DNA of 64,000 bases from Alphaproteobacteria bacterium HT1-32 (GCA_009649675.1 WJPL01000001.1:62001-126000), one strand, 5' to 3'. Shown: positions 42,572 through 52,791, counted from the first letter of the stretch. A program made the numbers and translations. Notes: a model not told the origin generated them from the sequence alone.

Positions 42572-45453
42572 CCTTCGCCCCTTTCCTTGCGGAAACTCTG
42601 CCCATATTTGAGGATTGCCGGTCGTTGCGGAAGACCTTCCGGCGTCGGTAATGTCGGGAACTGTGGTTCGGAGACCGCATCATGATCACCCGCCACTTTC
42701 TCCACCTTGACCCTGAGGTCATACCAGGCGGCCTGTCCCGTTACCGGATCAGAGTTTGAATAGCGGTGGCCGTCACTGCGCGCCGGCAGCAGTTCGGAAA
42801 TCACATGATTGAGCAGGAACCCCTTTTGTGATTCCCCGGCTTTCGGATCAAGATTCCAGGCACCGGAACGTTTACCGATCGCGTTCCATGTCCAGATGGT
42901 ATCGTCGTTGACACCATCCATGACAGCGACCTGCGCCTTGATGTTCCCATGATGGCTGGTCACCCGGATCCAGTCATCATCCGCAATCGACAGTCGTTCT
43001 GCCAGTTTGCGTCCGATATACATCTTGTTGGAGCCGGTGATCTGACGCAGCCAGGCGTTCTGTGACCCCCAGGAATGATACATCTGCATCGGGCGCTGGG
43101 TCAGCGCATGCAGCGGATATTCTTCCTCGTCAATCATCGTCCCTTCGAACGGCGCATACCAGATCGGCAGCGGGTCGAAATAGGCATCGACGCGGGCCCG
43201 GTGGCGTTCCGGCGGCTGACGGTCACCATGACCACGGGCCGCAAGCCTGAACTTCTGCAACGGCTCGCTGTATATCTGAAGGACGATCTGTTCCGCCTTC
43301 GGCACAAAGCCGACGGATGCCGCCCATTCCAGATAGCCCTTGTTCGCCATCTTGTAGAAACGATGTTCTTCCGGGAACTCATAGTGAGAGAAACAGCCGT
43401 TCTCGATATATTTTTCCAGCTGCTGCGGATTTGGCGCACCCTTGCCCCAGGACTCGCCGTCCTCACCGCGCCAGCCGGCCAGCATACCGATACCCGGTGC
43501 CCGCTCATGATTGACGATGTAGTCCGGATAGCCGCCGGGATATTTCGGCGAACCATCTTCATTCACCAGCCCCGGCAGACCAAGTCTGGCACCGAGGTCA
43601 ATCAGCATCGACTGGAACGGCCGTACATCCCGGTCCAGTTCAACCACCGGCTGACGGATTGAATCAGCAGCACCATCGGCCTCACAGATCGGACGGTCCA
43701 GCAGGCTGATACAGTCATGCCGTTCCAGATAAGTGGTATCCGGCAGCACCAGGTCCGCATAGGCGACCATTTCGGAATAATAGGCATCGGAATAGATGAT
43801 CCGGGGAATCTTGTACTCACCCGTCTCCTCATTCTTGTCGGTCAGCATCTCCATGACACCCTTGGTGTTCATCGAGGAGTTCCACGACATGTTGGCCATG
43901 AACATCATCAGCGTATCGACAGGATAGGGATCACCCTTCCAGGCATTCGTGATGACCATATGCATCATGCCGTGGGCAGCGACCGGGAATTCCCAGCTGA
44001 ACGCCTTGTCGATGCGCATCGGCTCGCCATCTTCATCAACCAGCAGGTCTTCCGGACCTGTCGGAAAACCGAGCGGCGGGCCGTTCAGCGGCGTATCCGG
44101 GGCACAGCTGTTGCCCGGCTTGATGCCCGGCGGGATCGGCTTTGGAAATGGCGGTTTGTAACGGAACCCGCCGGGGCAATCGATCGAGCCGATCAGCATC
44201 TGCAACAGATGCAGGGAACGGCAGGTATGGAATCCGTTGGAATGGGCAGAAATACCACGCATCGCATGCATGGAGACCGGACGACCGATCATCTTGTCAT
44301 GCTTGCGTCCGGCCCAGTCTGTCCATTCAACGTCGATTTCAACCTGTTCCTCGAAGGCAACATGAGCAAGCTCGGCAGCTATGCGACGGATGTTGTCAGC
44401 ACTGACCCCGGTCCGCTCCGACACCGCTTCCGGCGCATATTGCGGATCCAGATAACGCTCTGCCAAAAGCTGGAACACTGTCACAGCCTTACCGCCACCG
44501 GGCAGGTCGGCTTCACCGATCAGGCGGGGCTTGATTTCAGCCAGGTTGGCACTGACCAGTTCACCGGTCTCACTGTCAACCATCAGCGGATCACCATTCG
44601 CATCGCGCGCGAACAGGCCATCATCTGCGCCGCCGGGGTTCCGGGTCACCAGCCATGGCGAATTGGTGTAGCGCACCAGATATTCGACATCGATCTTGTC
44701 GGCCTTCAGCAACTCATGCACCAGCGACAGAACAAAAAGCCCGTCAGTGCCAGGCCGGATACCAACCCATTCATCTGCAATCGCGCTGTAGCCGGTCTTC
44801 ACCGGATTGACCGAGACAAACTTGCCACCCAGTCCCTTGAGCTTACCGAGGCCCATCTTGATGGGGTTCGAATCATGATCTTCCGCAACGCCGAACATCA
44901 TGAAATAGCGCGTCCGCTCCCAGTCCGGCTCACCAAATTCCCAGAATGAGCCACCGATGCTGTAGAGTCCGCCTGCCGCCATATTGACGGAACAGAACCC
45001 GCCATGAGCGGCATAGTTGTAGGTGCCGAACTGTGACGCCCACCAGCCGGTCAGTGCCTGGCTCTGATCACGACCGGTAAAGAAAGCCAGTTTCTTCGGG
45101 TCTGTCTTGCGGATATTACCGAGCCAGCCAGTCGCCGTCTGCAGCGCCTCTTCCCACTCGATCTCCTTGAACTCACCCGAACCACGAGGGCCAACCCGTT
45201 TCAGCGGTTTGGTCAGCTTTGCCGGGGAGTTCTGGGTCATTATCCCGGCAGACCCCTTGGCGCAGAGGACACCCCGGTTGACCGGGTGATCCCGGTTGCC
45301 CTGAATGTAACGAATGCTGCCATCCAGCATGTAGACCTTGATGCCACAGCGACAGGCACACATGTAACAGGTCGTATATTTGATCTCGTCAGCCACTTTC
45401 GGCGACAGATCAACAGCGTTTGATGGGTCGGTTCTATCTTTACGCGACATCAT
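42568..45453 (-). CDS. soeA: Sulfite dehydrogenase molybdenum subunit SoeA (cytoplasmic)
   Basis: About 961 aa, a Mo-bis-MGD enzyme. [4Fe-4S] ligands lie near the N-terminus (CYMCACRCG and GVLCAKGSAG); the Mo-site segment is GGFCSVNMAAGG. It lacks a Tat signal, as described for SoeA of Allochromatium, which oxidises sulfite to sulfate in the cytoplasm, and unlike FdhA here. ATG 45453 or 45450 is preferred to GTG 45483 because AAGGGGG stands just before. Other members of the family (thiosulfate, polysulfide or arsenate enzymes) cannot be excluded without a tree, but tusA and gshA nearby support sulfur use. Confidence 0.85.
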   Translation of the reverse strand: MMSRKDRTDPSNAVDLSPKVADEIKYTTCYMCACRCGIKVYMLDGSIRYIQGNRDHPVNRGVLCAKGSAGIMTQNSPAKLTKPLKRVGPRGSGEFKEIEWEEALQTATGWLGNIRKTDPKKLAFFTGRDQSQALTGWWASQFGTYNYAAHGGFCSVNMAAGGLYSIGGSFWEFGEPDWERTRYFMMFGVAEDHDSNPIKMGLGKLKGLGGKFVSVNPVKTGYSAIADEWVGIRPGTDGLFVLSLVHELLKADKIDVEYLVRYTNSPWLVTRNPGGADDGLFARDANGDPLMVDSETGELVSANLAEIKPRLIGEADLPGGGKAVTVFQLLAERYLDPQYAPEAVSERTGVSADNIRRIAAELAHVAFEEQVEIDVEWTDWAGRKHDKMIGRPVSMHAMRGISAHSNGFHTCRSLHLLQMLIGSIDCPGGFRYKPPFPKPIPPGIKPGNSCAPDTPLNGPPLGFPTGPEDLLVDEDGEPMRIDKAFSWEFPVAAHGMMHMVITNAWKGDPYPVDTLMMFMANMSWNSSMNTKGVMEMLTDKNEETGEYKIPRIIYSDAYYSEMVAYADLVLPDTTYLERHDCISLLDRPICEADGAADSIRQPVVELDRDVRPFQSMLIDLGARLGLPGLVNEDGSPKYPGGYPDYIVNHERAPGIGMLAGWRGEDGESWGKGAPNPQQLEKYIENGCFSHYEFPEEHRFYKMANKGYLEWAASVGFVPKAEQIVLQIYSEPLQKFRLAARGHGDRQPPERHRARVDAYFDPLPIWYAPFEGTMIDEEEYPLHALTQRPMQMYHSWGSQNAWLRQITGSNKMYIGRKLAERLSIADDDWIRVTSHHGNIKAQVAVMDGVNDDTIWTWNAIGKRSGAWNLDPKAGESQKGFLLNHVISELLPARSDGHRYSNSDPVTGQAAWYDLRVKVEKVAGDHDAVSEPQFPTLPTPEGLPQRPAILKYGQSFRKERGEG

Positions 45454-45483
45454 TCCCCCTTGGTTACGCGACAACATAACCAC

Positions 45484-45500
45484 TTGTACGGACTATACAA
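45484..45500 (-). promoter_or_regulatory. soeA promoter region with inverted repeat TTGTA-N7-TACAA
   Basis: TTGTA (45484-45488) and TACAA (45496-45500) form an inverted repeat of 17 bp. On minus it contains a -10-like TATAGT (45492-45497), with no good -35. An operator over the -10 box would fit induction of soeABC by a regulator; the class is unknown. Confidence 0.4.
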
Positions 45501-45561
45501 TTAGCCAGCATACTGATTTTCACCGGACCAGCACGATCTGGCTACTCAGTTCTTTTGGGGG

Positions 45562-45586
45562 TGATCTTCAGAATAAATGAAGACCA
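45562..45586 (-). terminator. Hairpin after tusA
   Basis: TGATCTTCA (45562-45570) and TGAAGACCA (45578-45586) pair with one G-U only in minus-strand RNA (plus has an A-C mismatch). It begins 13 nt past the tusA stop, so it probably marks the end of the rsmE-gshA-tusA transcript. No U-tract. Confidence 0.4.
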
Positions 45587-45598
45587 GTCAAAATGACT

Positions 45599-45832
45599 TC
45601 AGGAAGTCTTCTCGATAAGGAATACGAACCGGCCATCCTTCTCGTCACTTTGCAACAGCCGGTGCCCCGTCGCTTCTGCAAACGCTGCCATATCCGCCTT
45701 TGACCCGGGGTCCGTCGATATCATCTTGAGTATCTGCCCAGTCTCCAGGGCTGCCAGTGACTTTCGGGTCTTCAGCACAGGCAGAGGACAGTTCAGGCCA
45801 CTGGCATCAAGGATGGCATCGGCGTCACGCAT
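45599..45832 (-). CDS. tusA: TusA-family sulfurtransferase
   Basis: A 77-aa SirA/TusA protein with the sulfur-carrying Cys15 in LNCPLPVLK (CPxP motif). It relays persulfide sulfur for tRNA thiolation, molybdenum cofactor maturation or sulfur oxidation. It lies 15 nt after gshA on the same strand and directly upstream of soeABC, so a role linked to sulfite production or cofactor supply is plausible. Confidence 0.92.
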   Translation of the reverse strand: MRDADAILDASGLNCPLPVLKTRKSLAALETGQILKMISTDPGSKADMAAFAEATGHRLLQSDEKDGRFVFLIEKTS

Positions 45833-45847
45833 CAGGCGATATCCATT

Positions 45848-47215
45848 TCAGTAAGCATAGTCACGGAAGGACGGCTCCACAGAACGGTTCCATTCATTTT
45901 CATACTTCTCCAGCATTTCCTCGGCCGGTGTCACACCACTGGCAACCGTCTCATGCAGGGCATTCAGAAAATGGGTTTCATCCAGTGCCATGGAACTTAG
46001 GCGGGCACGGCGCTTGAGACCGGTCTTCGAAATCGCCAGAACCTCGCGGGCGATTTCCCGGACCGTGACATTCCTGAACGGCGTTTTCAGTGCAAGGGTC
46101 GGAACATTGTCCCGCAGTTCCTGCTGCTCATCGATGGTCCAGTCCTTGACCAGATCCCAGGCTGCATCGAGCGCTTCGTCGCAATAAAGCAAGCCAACCC
46201 ACAATGCCGGCAGGGCGCAGATACGTCGCCAGGGACCACCATCAGCTCCTCGCATTTCAAGAAACTTCTTCAGCCGGACTTCCGGGAACAGGGTCGACAT
46301 ATGATCTTCCCAGTCCCCCATACCCGGAACCTGCCCCTGAAATCCATCAAGCGAGCCGTTCATGAAATCCCTGAAGGATTTTCCTGCCACATCGTTATAG
46401 ACGCCGTCACGATAGACAAAATACATCGGCGTATCGAGCACGTGATCGACATAGCGTTCAAATCCGAATCCGTCTTCGAAGACAAAGGGCAGCATGCCGC
46501 AACGGTCGTTATCGGTATCGGTCCAGATATGGCTGCGATGACTCAGCCGCCCATTCGGCTTGCGCTCACTGAACGGTGAGTTGGCAAACAGCGCTGTCGC
46601 AATCGGCTGCAGGGCAAGGGAAACACGGAATTTCTTCACCATGTCCGCTTCAGACGCATAATCCAGATTCACCTGCACGGTACAGGTGGTCTTCATCATC
46701 TCGAGACCCATGGTTCCGACACGCGGCATATAGTCGCCCATGACCTTGTAGCGGCCTTTCGGCATCCAGGGTACCTCATCAGGTGTCCAGATCGGGTTAG
46801 ATCCGAAACCTGCGAAGCCAATTCCCAGCGGCTCGGCCACCGTCTTGACCTGTGCCAGATGGCCATTCACCTCTGAACAGGTCTGATGGACGGTCTCAAG
46901 CGGGGCACCAGACAGTTCAAACTGTCCGCCCGGTTCCAGCGAAATCGAAGACCCGTCACCACGGCTCAGGGCAATCGGATTGCCCTTTTCCATGACCGGC
47001 ATCCAGTCATACTGGGTCAGGCCTTCCAGCAGGGCACGGATGCCATCTGGTCCGTCATAAGCCAGCGGACGAAGTGTATCCTTATGGAAGGCAAATTTTT
47101 CATGCTCGGTACCAATCCGCCAGGCAGAAGGCGGCTTTGATCCGCTTTCCAGATATTCGACTAACTGGGTTTTCGAGGTGATCGGATTCGCGTTACCGGC
47201 GGAAGGTGCAGACAT
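45848..47215 (-). CDS. gshA: Glutamate-cysteine ligase, plant-type
   Basis: A 455-aa ligase of the plant/alphaproteobacterial class. Motifs are [20 protein letters not shown] near residue 33, [18 protein letters not shown] and [18 protein letters not shown]. It makes gamma-glutamylcysteine for glutathione. Starts at ATG 47215, 25 nt after rsmE, and is followed by tusA, so all three are probably one operon. Confidence 0.93.
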   Translation of the reverse strand: MSAPSAGNANPITSKTQLVEYLESGSKPPSAWRIGTEHEKFAFHKDTLRPLAYDGPDGIRALLEGLTQYDWMPVMEKGNPIALSRGDGSSISLEPGGQFELSGAPLETVHQTCSEVNGHLAQVKTVAEPLGIGFAGFGSNPIWTPDEVPWMPKGRYKVMGDYMPRVGTMGLEMMKTTCTVQVNLDYASEADMVKKFRVSLALQPIATALFANSPFSERKPNGRLSHRSHIWTDTDNDRCGMLPFVFEDGFGFERYVDHVLDTPMYFVYRDGVYNDVAGKSFRDFMNGSLDGFQGQVPGMGDWEDHMSTLFPEVRLKKFLEMRGADGGPWRRICALPALWVGLLYCDEALDAAWDLVKDWTIDEQQELRDNVPTLALKTPFRNVTVREIAREVLAISKTGLKRRARLSSMALDETHFLNALHETVASGVTPAEEMLEKYENEWNRSVEPSFRDYAY

Positions 47216-47240
47216 TTCAATTCCAAAACTATTAATTCAA

Positions 47241-47996
47241 TCAATCCCGCAATGCCTGCGGCACAGGAGGGGCCTCACCATCGCCGCAGACAGACTGCCA
47301 GATCGCAAGGCTCGTCAGAGCGGCTGTCTCGGCCCGGAGGATCCGCGGACCAAGACTTACGGGGACAAAGTTCGGCAGAGTTCGCAGCAGGTCAAGTTCG
47401 GATTTCTCATAGCCACCTTCCGGTCCGCTAATACATGCCGCCGGATGACCCGCCTTTGCTGACATCGCCACAGCCGCAGAACCCCCGGAACCCGCTTCAT
47501 CCAATACGAATGCAACCCGGTCATCAGGCCAGGCTGACTTCAGGTCAGACAGTTTCACTGCTTCGTGAACGGTTGGAATATCCAGCCTCTCGCATTGTTC
47601 CGACGCTTCAATGACCTGTGCTTTCAGCCGGTCCGTGTTAACCCGGCTGACAATGGTTCGCCGGGTAATGACCGGCAGCAGGTCAGTGACTCCCAGTTCC
47701 GTGGCTTTCTCGATCAGAAAATCCATCCGGTCTTTCTTGATCGGCGCAAAGACCAGCCAGAGTTCGGTTGCCTGCTGCTGTGCACGGCGATTTTCCCCTA
47801 CCTTCAGCGTGACAGACTTACCCGCATCGGCGATCTGGCTGCGCCATTCACCCTGCCGCCCGTTGAAAAGCCGCACGGAAGCTCCGGCATTCAGCCGCAT
47901 AACAGATCTGAGATAGTGGCTGCGCTGTTTATCCAGCCTTATCTCATTGCCTTCCCCGAGGTCATCGTCGACAAACAGTCTAGGCGCAGCCATCAT
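47241..47996 (-). CDS. rsmE: 16S rRNA (uracil-1498-N3)-methyltransferase RsmE
   Basis: About 251 aa, SPOUT-type knotted methyltransferase. Motifs are FAPIKKDRMDFLIEKATELG, ISGPEGGYEKSEL and the knot LGPRILRAETAALTSL. The N-terminus has a PUA-like RNA-binding domain (RLFVDDDL). I prefer ATG 47996 to TTG 48008. Divergent from ubiA by about 36 nt, so the promoters overlap. Confidence 0.93.
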   Translation of the reverse strand: MMAAPRLFVDDDLGEGNEIRLDKQRSHYLRSVMRLNAGASVRLFNGRQGEWRSQIADAGKSVTLKVGENRRAQQQATELWLVFAPIKKDRMDFLIEKATELGVTDLLPVITRRTIVSRVNTDRLKAQVIEASEQCERLDIPTVHEAVKLSDLKSAWPDDRVAFVLDEAGSGGSAAVAMSAKAGHPAACISGPEGGYEKSELDLLRTLPNFVPVSLGPRILRAETAALTSLAIWQSVCGDGEAPPVPQALRD

Positions 47997-48032
47997 CAGC
48001 CCATTCAAAATTCAATTCAGTTGCGATATAGC

Positions 48033-48956
48033 ATGAACACCCGGACTTCCACAGCCAGTGACATTCCCCGTGACGGCCTTTTCGAGAAAGCCGTGCCTGC
48101 ACCATTGCAACCCTATGGACGCCTGTCCCGTCTGGACCGTCCTATCGGCACCTGGCTGCTGCTGCTTCCCTGTCTGTGGAGCATCGCCATGGCGACTCCG
48201 GGCTGGCCGACCAGCAGCACACTGACTCTGTTCGCACTGTTCTCCATTGGCGCCGTGCTGATGCGCGGTGCCGGCTGCACCTACAATGACATTGTCGATC
48301 AGGACTTCGATGGCCGTGTCGCCCGCACTGCCGACCGACCCATTCCATCCGGCGCCGTCTCGGTCAAAGGGGCCCTGGCATGGCTGGCCATCCAGTTGCT
48401 CATCAGTCTGTTTATTCTGCTGACCTTCAACAATATGGCGATCATGCTTGGTGTCGCTTCCCTGCTGCTGGTCCTCATCTATCCACTGATGAAACGGGTG
48501 ACCTATTGGCCACAGTTCTTTCTTGGACTGGCCTTCAACTGGGGTGCCATCATGGGCTGGGCCGCAGTTCGTGGTGATCTGCAGATCTGGCCTGTGGTGC
48601 TTTATATCGCCGGGATATTCTGGACCCTTGGCTATGACACAATCTACGCCCATCAGGACAAGGAAGACGATGCGCTGATCGGGATTAAATCAACAGCCCT
48701 GCGGTTTGGCGATACCAGCCCGGTCTGGATTGGCGGGTTCTACGCGGCGACCACCGTTCTGCTGCTGATTACAGCCTATGGTGCGGGCTATGGCTGGATA
48801 ACCCTGGCCTTTATCGCGGCTGGCGCGGTGCAACTGGTTTGGCAGGTTAAAACCCTTGATGCTGATGATGCCGCCGATTGCCTGCGGAAATTCAAATCGA
48901 ACCGGTTTTTCGGTTGGCTGGTGCTCGCGGGATTCCTGATCCCACCGCTGGGCTGA
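48033..48956 (+). CDS. ubiA: 4-hydroxybenzoate polyprenyltransferase UbiA
   Basis: A 307-aa membrane prenyltransferase with the two aspartate-rich motifs: NDIVDQDFDGRVARTADRP and YDTIYAHQDKEDDALIGIKS, and about eight helices. It attaches the isoprenoid chain in ubiquinone synthesis. ATG 48033 is the start; the longer frame from 47565 crosses the divergent rsmE. The next gene starts directly after its stop. Confidence 0.95.
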   Translation: MNTRTSTASDIPRDGLFEKAVPAPLQPYGRLSRLDRPIGTWLLLLPCLWSIAMATPGWPTSSTLTLFALFSIGAVLMRGAGCTYNDIVDQDFDGRVARTADRPIPSGAVSVKGALAWLAIQLLISLFILLTFNNMAIMLGVASLLLVLIYPLMKRVTYWPQFFLGLAFNWGAIMGWAAVRGDLQIWPVVLYIAGIFWTLGYDTIYAHQDKEDDALIGIKSTALRFGDTSPVWIGGFYAATTVLLLITAYGAGYGWITLAFIAAGAVQLVWQVKTLDADDAADCLRKFKSNRFFGWLVLAGFLIPPLG

Positions 48957-49601
48957 ATGGACGCCCGCACCTTCGTTATTGCCAACACCGAACTGATCAC
49001 GGTCCCGTTCACACCGGAAATCCGTCTGCATCTCGCCACAGAAATCACACCGATCTGGCAGGCAACAGAGGATGAACTGTCGGAACAGGGATTACAGCCG
49101 CCATTCTGGGCTTTCGCCTGGCCCGGCGGTCTTGGTCTTGCCCGGTACCTTCTGGATCATCCGGAAACGGTCCGGGGTAAAACTGTACTGGATTTTGCCT
49201 CCGGCAGTGGTCTGGTTGCCATCGCGGCCTGTCTGGCTGGTGCACAACGGGTTGTTGCCGCTGATATCGACCAGTTCGCTCTTGCTGCAATCCGGGAAAA
49301 TGCCGCCGCAAACCAGGTCGATATGGAAGCCACACAATCGAATTTTCTGGATCAGGAGATCTCCGGCTTTGATGTCATTCTGGCGGGCGATATCTGCTAT
49401 GAGAAACCACTGGCCAGACGGGTGACAGACTGGTTACAGAAAGCCGCTGCAGCAGACGTCAGCGTATTACTCGCCGACCCCGGCCGCACCTATTTCGATC
49501 AGGTGAACATGAGCTGCATCAGCCGTTATGACATCCCGACATCACTGGAACTGGAAGACCGGATTACCCGGTCCGTCGGCGTCTGGCGCGTCGGAAGCTA
49601 G
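48957..49601 (+). CDS. Class I SAM-dependent methyltransferase (ETF-beta lysine methyltransferase-like)
   Basis: A 214-aa Rossmann methyltransferase. Motif I is VLDFASGSGLVAIAACLAGA, motif II AADIDQFALAAIREN and the post-motif DVILAGDICYEK. The preceding PPFWAFAWPGGLGLARYLLD is typical of protein-lysine methyltransferases acting on electron-transfer flavoprotein beta or similar. Starts right after the ubiA stop. It ends with CTAG shared by the convergent gene. Confidence 0.85.
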   Translation: MDARTFVIANTELITVPFTPEIRLHLATEITPIWQATEDELSEQGLQPPFWAFAWPGGLGLARYLLDHPETVRGKTVLDFASGSGLVAIAACLAGAQRVVAADIDQFALAAIRENAAANQVDMEATQSNFLDQEISGFDVILAGDICYEKPLARRVTDWLQKAAAADVSVLLADPGRTYFDQVNMSCISRYDIPTSLELEDRITRSVGVWRVGS

Positions 49602-50323
49602 GGCCAGAAAGTATCGTCAGGCAGAATTGCTGTCTTCTTCAGCCTATCCCGTCGCCGGTTTCGCTCATCGGTATTATCGATGGTCATCCCGATAAAGTCT
49701 TCCATCGCCGATCCCGGATGCAGACGGTCACTGACCAGCTTTTGGACTTCCTGCTGTGTCAGCCCCCGTCGTTTCCTGCCCCGCACCGTAAACCCCGCAA
49801 GAGGCACAGCTGACCCATCATCGTCCGTCAATGCACCATGAAGTGAAATATAGGCACCCGTCCGGGGGCTTTTCAGGCCAAACCGCCGGGACAATGCCGG
49901 TCGGGCAATCCAGCCCAGTCTGTAATTGACGCCCAGCGCTTCGGTTTCGTTCATGCGTTCCAATTGCTCATCGGTCAGCCACAGCACAGCACTGCGCAGT
50001 GACAGCCCCGCAGCCTCTGTCAGCGTTGCCGGTACGGAACCATAGGCAGAAAAATGAGCGGAATATACGGTATCGACATCCCGTAAGGTAACCATCGAAA
50101 CGGGTACAATATCCTGCGGTTCAAACTTCCGGCGAAGCTGATCAGGCGCACGGTTCGAGCCTGCCGCGACGACCGCATGCCGGGCCTGTGACCCGATATC
50201 CTGAAAGACTTTCTGAAACAGGGGGTCACCCGGCGTGAAAACCCGGTGGTCACTGAATATCCAGGGCGGTTTCGGAGCCGGGTAAGGGTAATCGAGGGCG
50301 CGTTTCAGGCGATCAGAGATCAC
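49598..50323 (-). CDS. Gamma-glutamylcyclotransferase-like protein, unknown function
   Basis: A 241-aa protein. VVAAGSNRAPDQLRRKF resembles the YGSN phosphate-binding start of the gamma-glutamylcyclotransferase fold, and LERMNETEALGVNYRLGW resembles its later catalytic-Glu region; the similarity is weak. GTG 50323 overlaps the HD-GYP stop (GTGA), so translation is coupled. The function remains open. Confidence 0.65.
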   Translation of the reverse strand: MISDRLKRALDYPYPAPKPPWIFSDHRVFTPGDPLFQKVFQDIGSQARHAVVAAGSNRAPDQLRRKFEPQDIVPVSMVTLRDVDTVYSAHFSAYGSVPATLTEAAGLSLRSAVLWLTDEQLERMNETEALGVNYRLGWIARPALSRRFGLKSPRTGAYISLHGALTDDDGSAVPLAGFTVRGRKRRGLTQQEVQKLVSDRLHPGSAMEDFIGMTIDNTDERNRRRDRLKKTAILPDDTFWP

Positions 50324-52791
50324 TCCGCCGCCTTTGGCAGATATTGTTCGATGTCAACTTCATCAATCTGCTCAGGCAACAGGTACTGTTCGGCGTATTT
50401 CTTGTAGGCACCAGACTTCAGGAAAAGTTCGAACAGATCGGGATCGATATGCTGGTCCTTGTTCATGAAGCCCATGATCTTGATGGCTTCAGACAGGGTT
50501 TTAGCTTTCTTGTAGGGTCTGTCTGCCGCCGTCAGGGCTTCAAAGATATCAGCAATCGCCATCATCCGCGCAGGAAGTGACATCTGCGCCCGTTTCAGTT
50601 TCCGCGGATAACCGGACCCGATCATCGTTTCATGATGTCCACCGGCATATTCCGGAACCTTTGCCAGGGTTTTCGGGAACGGCAGCTGTTCCAGCATGAT
50701 GATCGTCTGAACAATATGGTCGTTGATCTTGAAACGCTCTTCGGGCGTCAGGGTCCCCCGTCCGATCGACAGGTTGTAGACCTCACCGAAATTGTACATA
50801 TGCTCCGGCACATCCAGCCGGAAACCGAACTTCATATATTCCGTACTGTTGTCGCCTTCCCGGTAGACAATATGCTCTTCCTTGTCGACAAGCAGATTTT
50901 CCTCGACCGGCAGATCCTGAGCCGGCGTCCGGGCTTTCCGCTTTTCTTCCTCATGACTGAGACCAAGCCGGTCATCCAATGTACGCGTCCACTTCATTGA
51001 CGCGATTTCCTTCACCCGGTCGACTTTCTCCGGCGCCATGAATTCGCCGCCGACATTGGCCTCCGCAATGAAGGCAAAATCGTCATCCAGTTTTGCCCAG
51101 CGTTCTTCAAGTTCGGCCTGCAGTTCAGCTTCAGGACGTACACCTTCAGCGACCTGCTTGTAATACTCAATGACCGCATCCCGTTTGAGCACTTCAAACC
51201 GCATCCGCACTTCATGGATACGGTTATAAATGGTCTCAAGCTTGGTGGATTTATCGACAACATATTCAGGTGTCGTGACCTTGCCACAATCGTGCAGCCA
51301 GGCCCCGATATGCAGTTCGTAACGTTCATCCTCGTCCATCGAGAAATCCGCGAACCGGGAATCATCAGACTCCGCCGCCGCTTCCGCCAGCATCATCGTC
51401 AGTTCCGGCACCCGCTGACAATGACCACCCGTATAGGGTGACTTGGCGTCAATCGCGCTGGCTATCAGCTCGATGAAGGCATCCAGCAGATCCCGCTGGG
51501 CCTGCAGCAGCATCTGGTTATCCAGCGCAATCGCCGCCTGCGAAGCCAGGGCTTCGATAATCGGCTGAACTTCCTGACTGAATGGCAGAATTTCCTGACT
51601 TTCAGGATCCTGCGCATTCAGCAGCTGAATGACACCAATAACTTCTGCCGCATTGTTCTTCAGCGGAACAGTCAGAAAGGATTTCGACCTGTATCCGGTC
51701 CCTTTGTCGAATTTCTTGGTGCCGGAGAAGTCAAAATTTTCCGCCTCATAGGCATCCGGAATATTGCTGGTCTCACCGGTCAGCGCGACATGGGTCGCGA
51801 CGTTGAAATAATTCGGTTCACCATTGATTTCGTCATACAGGCGCAGCGGCGGGAACGGAATGTCCTTACCTGTCGTGCCGCCCATGGCAATGTTCAGGGA
51901 ATCCGTCCGCATGATGGCGAATTTCAGCTGGTCGCCATCACTGTTGATATTGAAGTGCAGTCCCGAACCATCGCGTTTGCGCTCTGTCTTGCCCCGAAGA
52001 TACAGCGTTCCACCATCCGCATTCGTGATCGACTTCGCTTCAAGCAGAATGCGTTCCATAAGGCGGTCACGATTACGCTCAGCCGACAGGGCCATGCCGA
52101 TATCGTTAAGCCTGCGGTTCAGGATCTGATTATCGAGTGCAATACCGGCCTGATTCGAGAAAATGCCGATCGCCTGACAGATATCTTCGGAGAAAACACC
52201 ACCCTCGCCCGGATCGGTCAGAACCAGAACACCGACAACCACATCATTATTATTGCGAAGCGGTATGGCAAAAATCGCTTTGGGTTTCCATCCGGGAATG
52301 CCTGCCAGACAATCAACCGAAGCAATTTCGAGCCCTTCTGAATCCGCACGATCCGCAACAAGTACCGGCTCTTCCTTCATCGCAGCCAGCGCAACGATAT
52401 CTGAAAAGATCGGATCGCCGGTTTCATGATCGAAAAGTTCCAGTTCCGGAATACTGGGGTCAGCCGCCGGAGAATCGGCGCCACCATATGTAATCGTGGA
52501 GCTGTTCAGCCGACCAGCTGTTGGAACAAGCGATTTCTTGTCATTGGAACGAAGATAGAGGAATGCGCCGTCTGATTTTGCAAATATCTGGGACTGATCG
52601 ACAATCAGCGAGATCAGCCGGTCAAGATGGCGTTCCGCAGAGAGGGCTATTCCCTGCTCAATCAGCCACTTGCAATGCCCCTCCGGAACCGTAACTCCTG
52701 CCAACCTTATCGCTCCGTTTCCGGCAGAATTATCTTCTGCACGGTTATCATTCCCACCTGTCGGGAAGACTCTGACCGCCGCTATCATCAT
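50320..52791 (-). CDS. GAF-GAF-HD-GYP phosphodiesterase-type protein
   Basis: About 823 aa. Two GAF sensor domains (about 45-225 and 235-430) precede an HD-GYP domain with metal ligands HxxR-like GGHCQRV near 457, LHDCGK near 500, INDH near 692, HHE near 719 and GSGYP near 727. HD-GYP proteins hydrolyse cyclic di-GMP. Between LHDCGK and INDH there is an insertion of about 160 residues (roughly 515-680), with acidic, helical content. Start ATG 52791 is uncertain (no clear ribosome site). Confidence 0.88.
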   Translation of the reverse strand: MMIAAVRVFPTGGNDNRAEDNSAGNGAIRLAGVTVPEGHCKWLIEQGIALSAERHLDRLISLIVDQSQIFAKSDGAFLYLRSNDKKSLVPTAGRLNSSTITYGGADSPAADPSIPELELFDHETGDPIFSDIVALAAMKEEPVLVADRADSEGLEIASVDCLAGIPGWKPKAIFAIPLRNNNDVVVGVLVLTDPGEGGVFSEDICQAIGIFSNQAGIALDNQILNRRLNDIGMALSAERNRDRLMERILLEAKSITNADGGTLYLRGKTERKRDGSGLHFNINSDGDQLKFAIMRTDSLNIAMGGTTGKDIPFPPLRLYDEINGEPNYFNVATHVALTGETSNIPDAYEAENFDFSGTKKFDKGTGYRSKSFLTVPLKNNAAEVIGVIQLLNAQDPESQEILPFSQEVQPIIEALASQAAIALDNQMLLQAQRDLLDAFIELIASAIDAKSPYTGGHCQRVPELTMMLAEAAAESDDSRFADFSMDEDERYELHIGAWLHDCGKVTTPEYVVDKSTKLETIYNRIHEVRMRFEVLKRDAVIEYYKQVAEGVRPEAELQAELEERWAKLDDDFAFIAEANVGGEFMAPEKVDRVKEIASMKWTRTLDDRLGLSHEEEKRKARTPAQDLPVEENLLVDKEEHIVYREGDNSTEYMKFGFRLDVPEHMYNFGEVYNLSIGRGTLTPEERFKINDHIVQTIIMLEQLPFPKTLAKVPEYAGGHHETMIGSGYPRKLKRAQMSLPARMMAIADIFEALTAADRPYKKAKTLSEAIKIMGFMNKDQHIDPDLFELFLKSGAYKKYAEQYLLPEQIDEVDIEQYLPKAAE

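Noticed and set aside
43717-44949. A 410-aa plus-strand frame.
   Set aside because: It lies wholly antisense to soeA, which has continuous molybdoenzyme similarity. High G+C favours such long shadow frames.
47565-48032. Upstream extension of ubiA.
   Set aside because: The extra 156 codons overlap rsmE on the opposite strand and are unlike UbiA; ATG 48033 gives the expected length.
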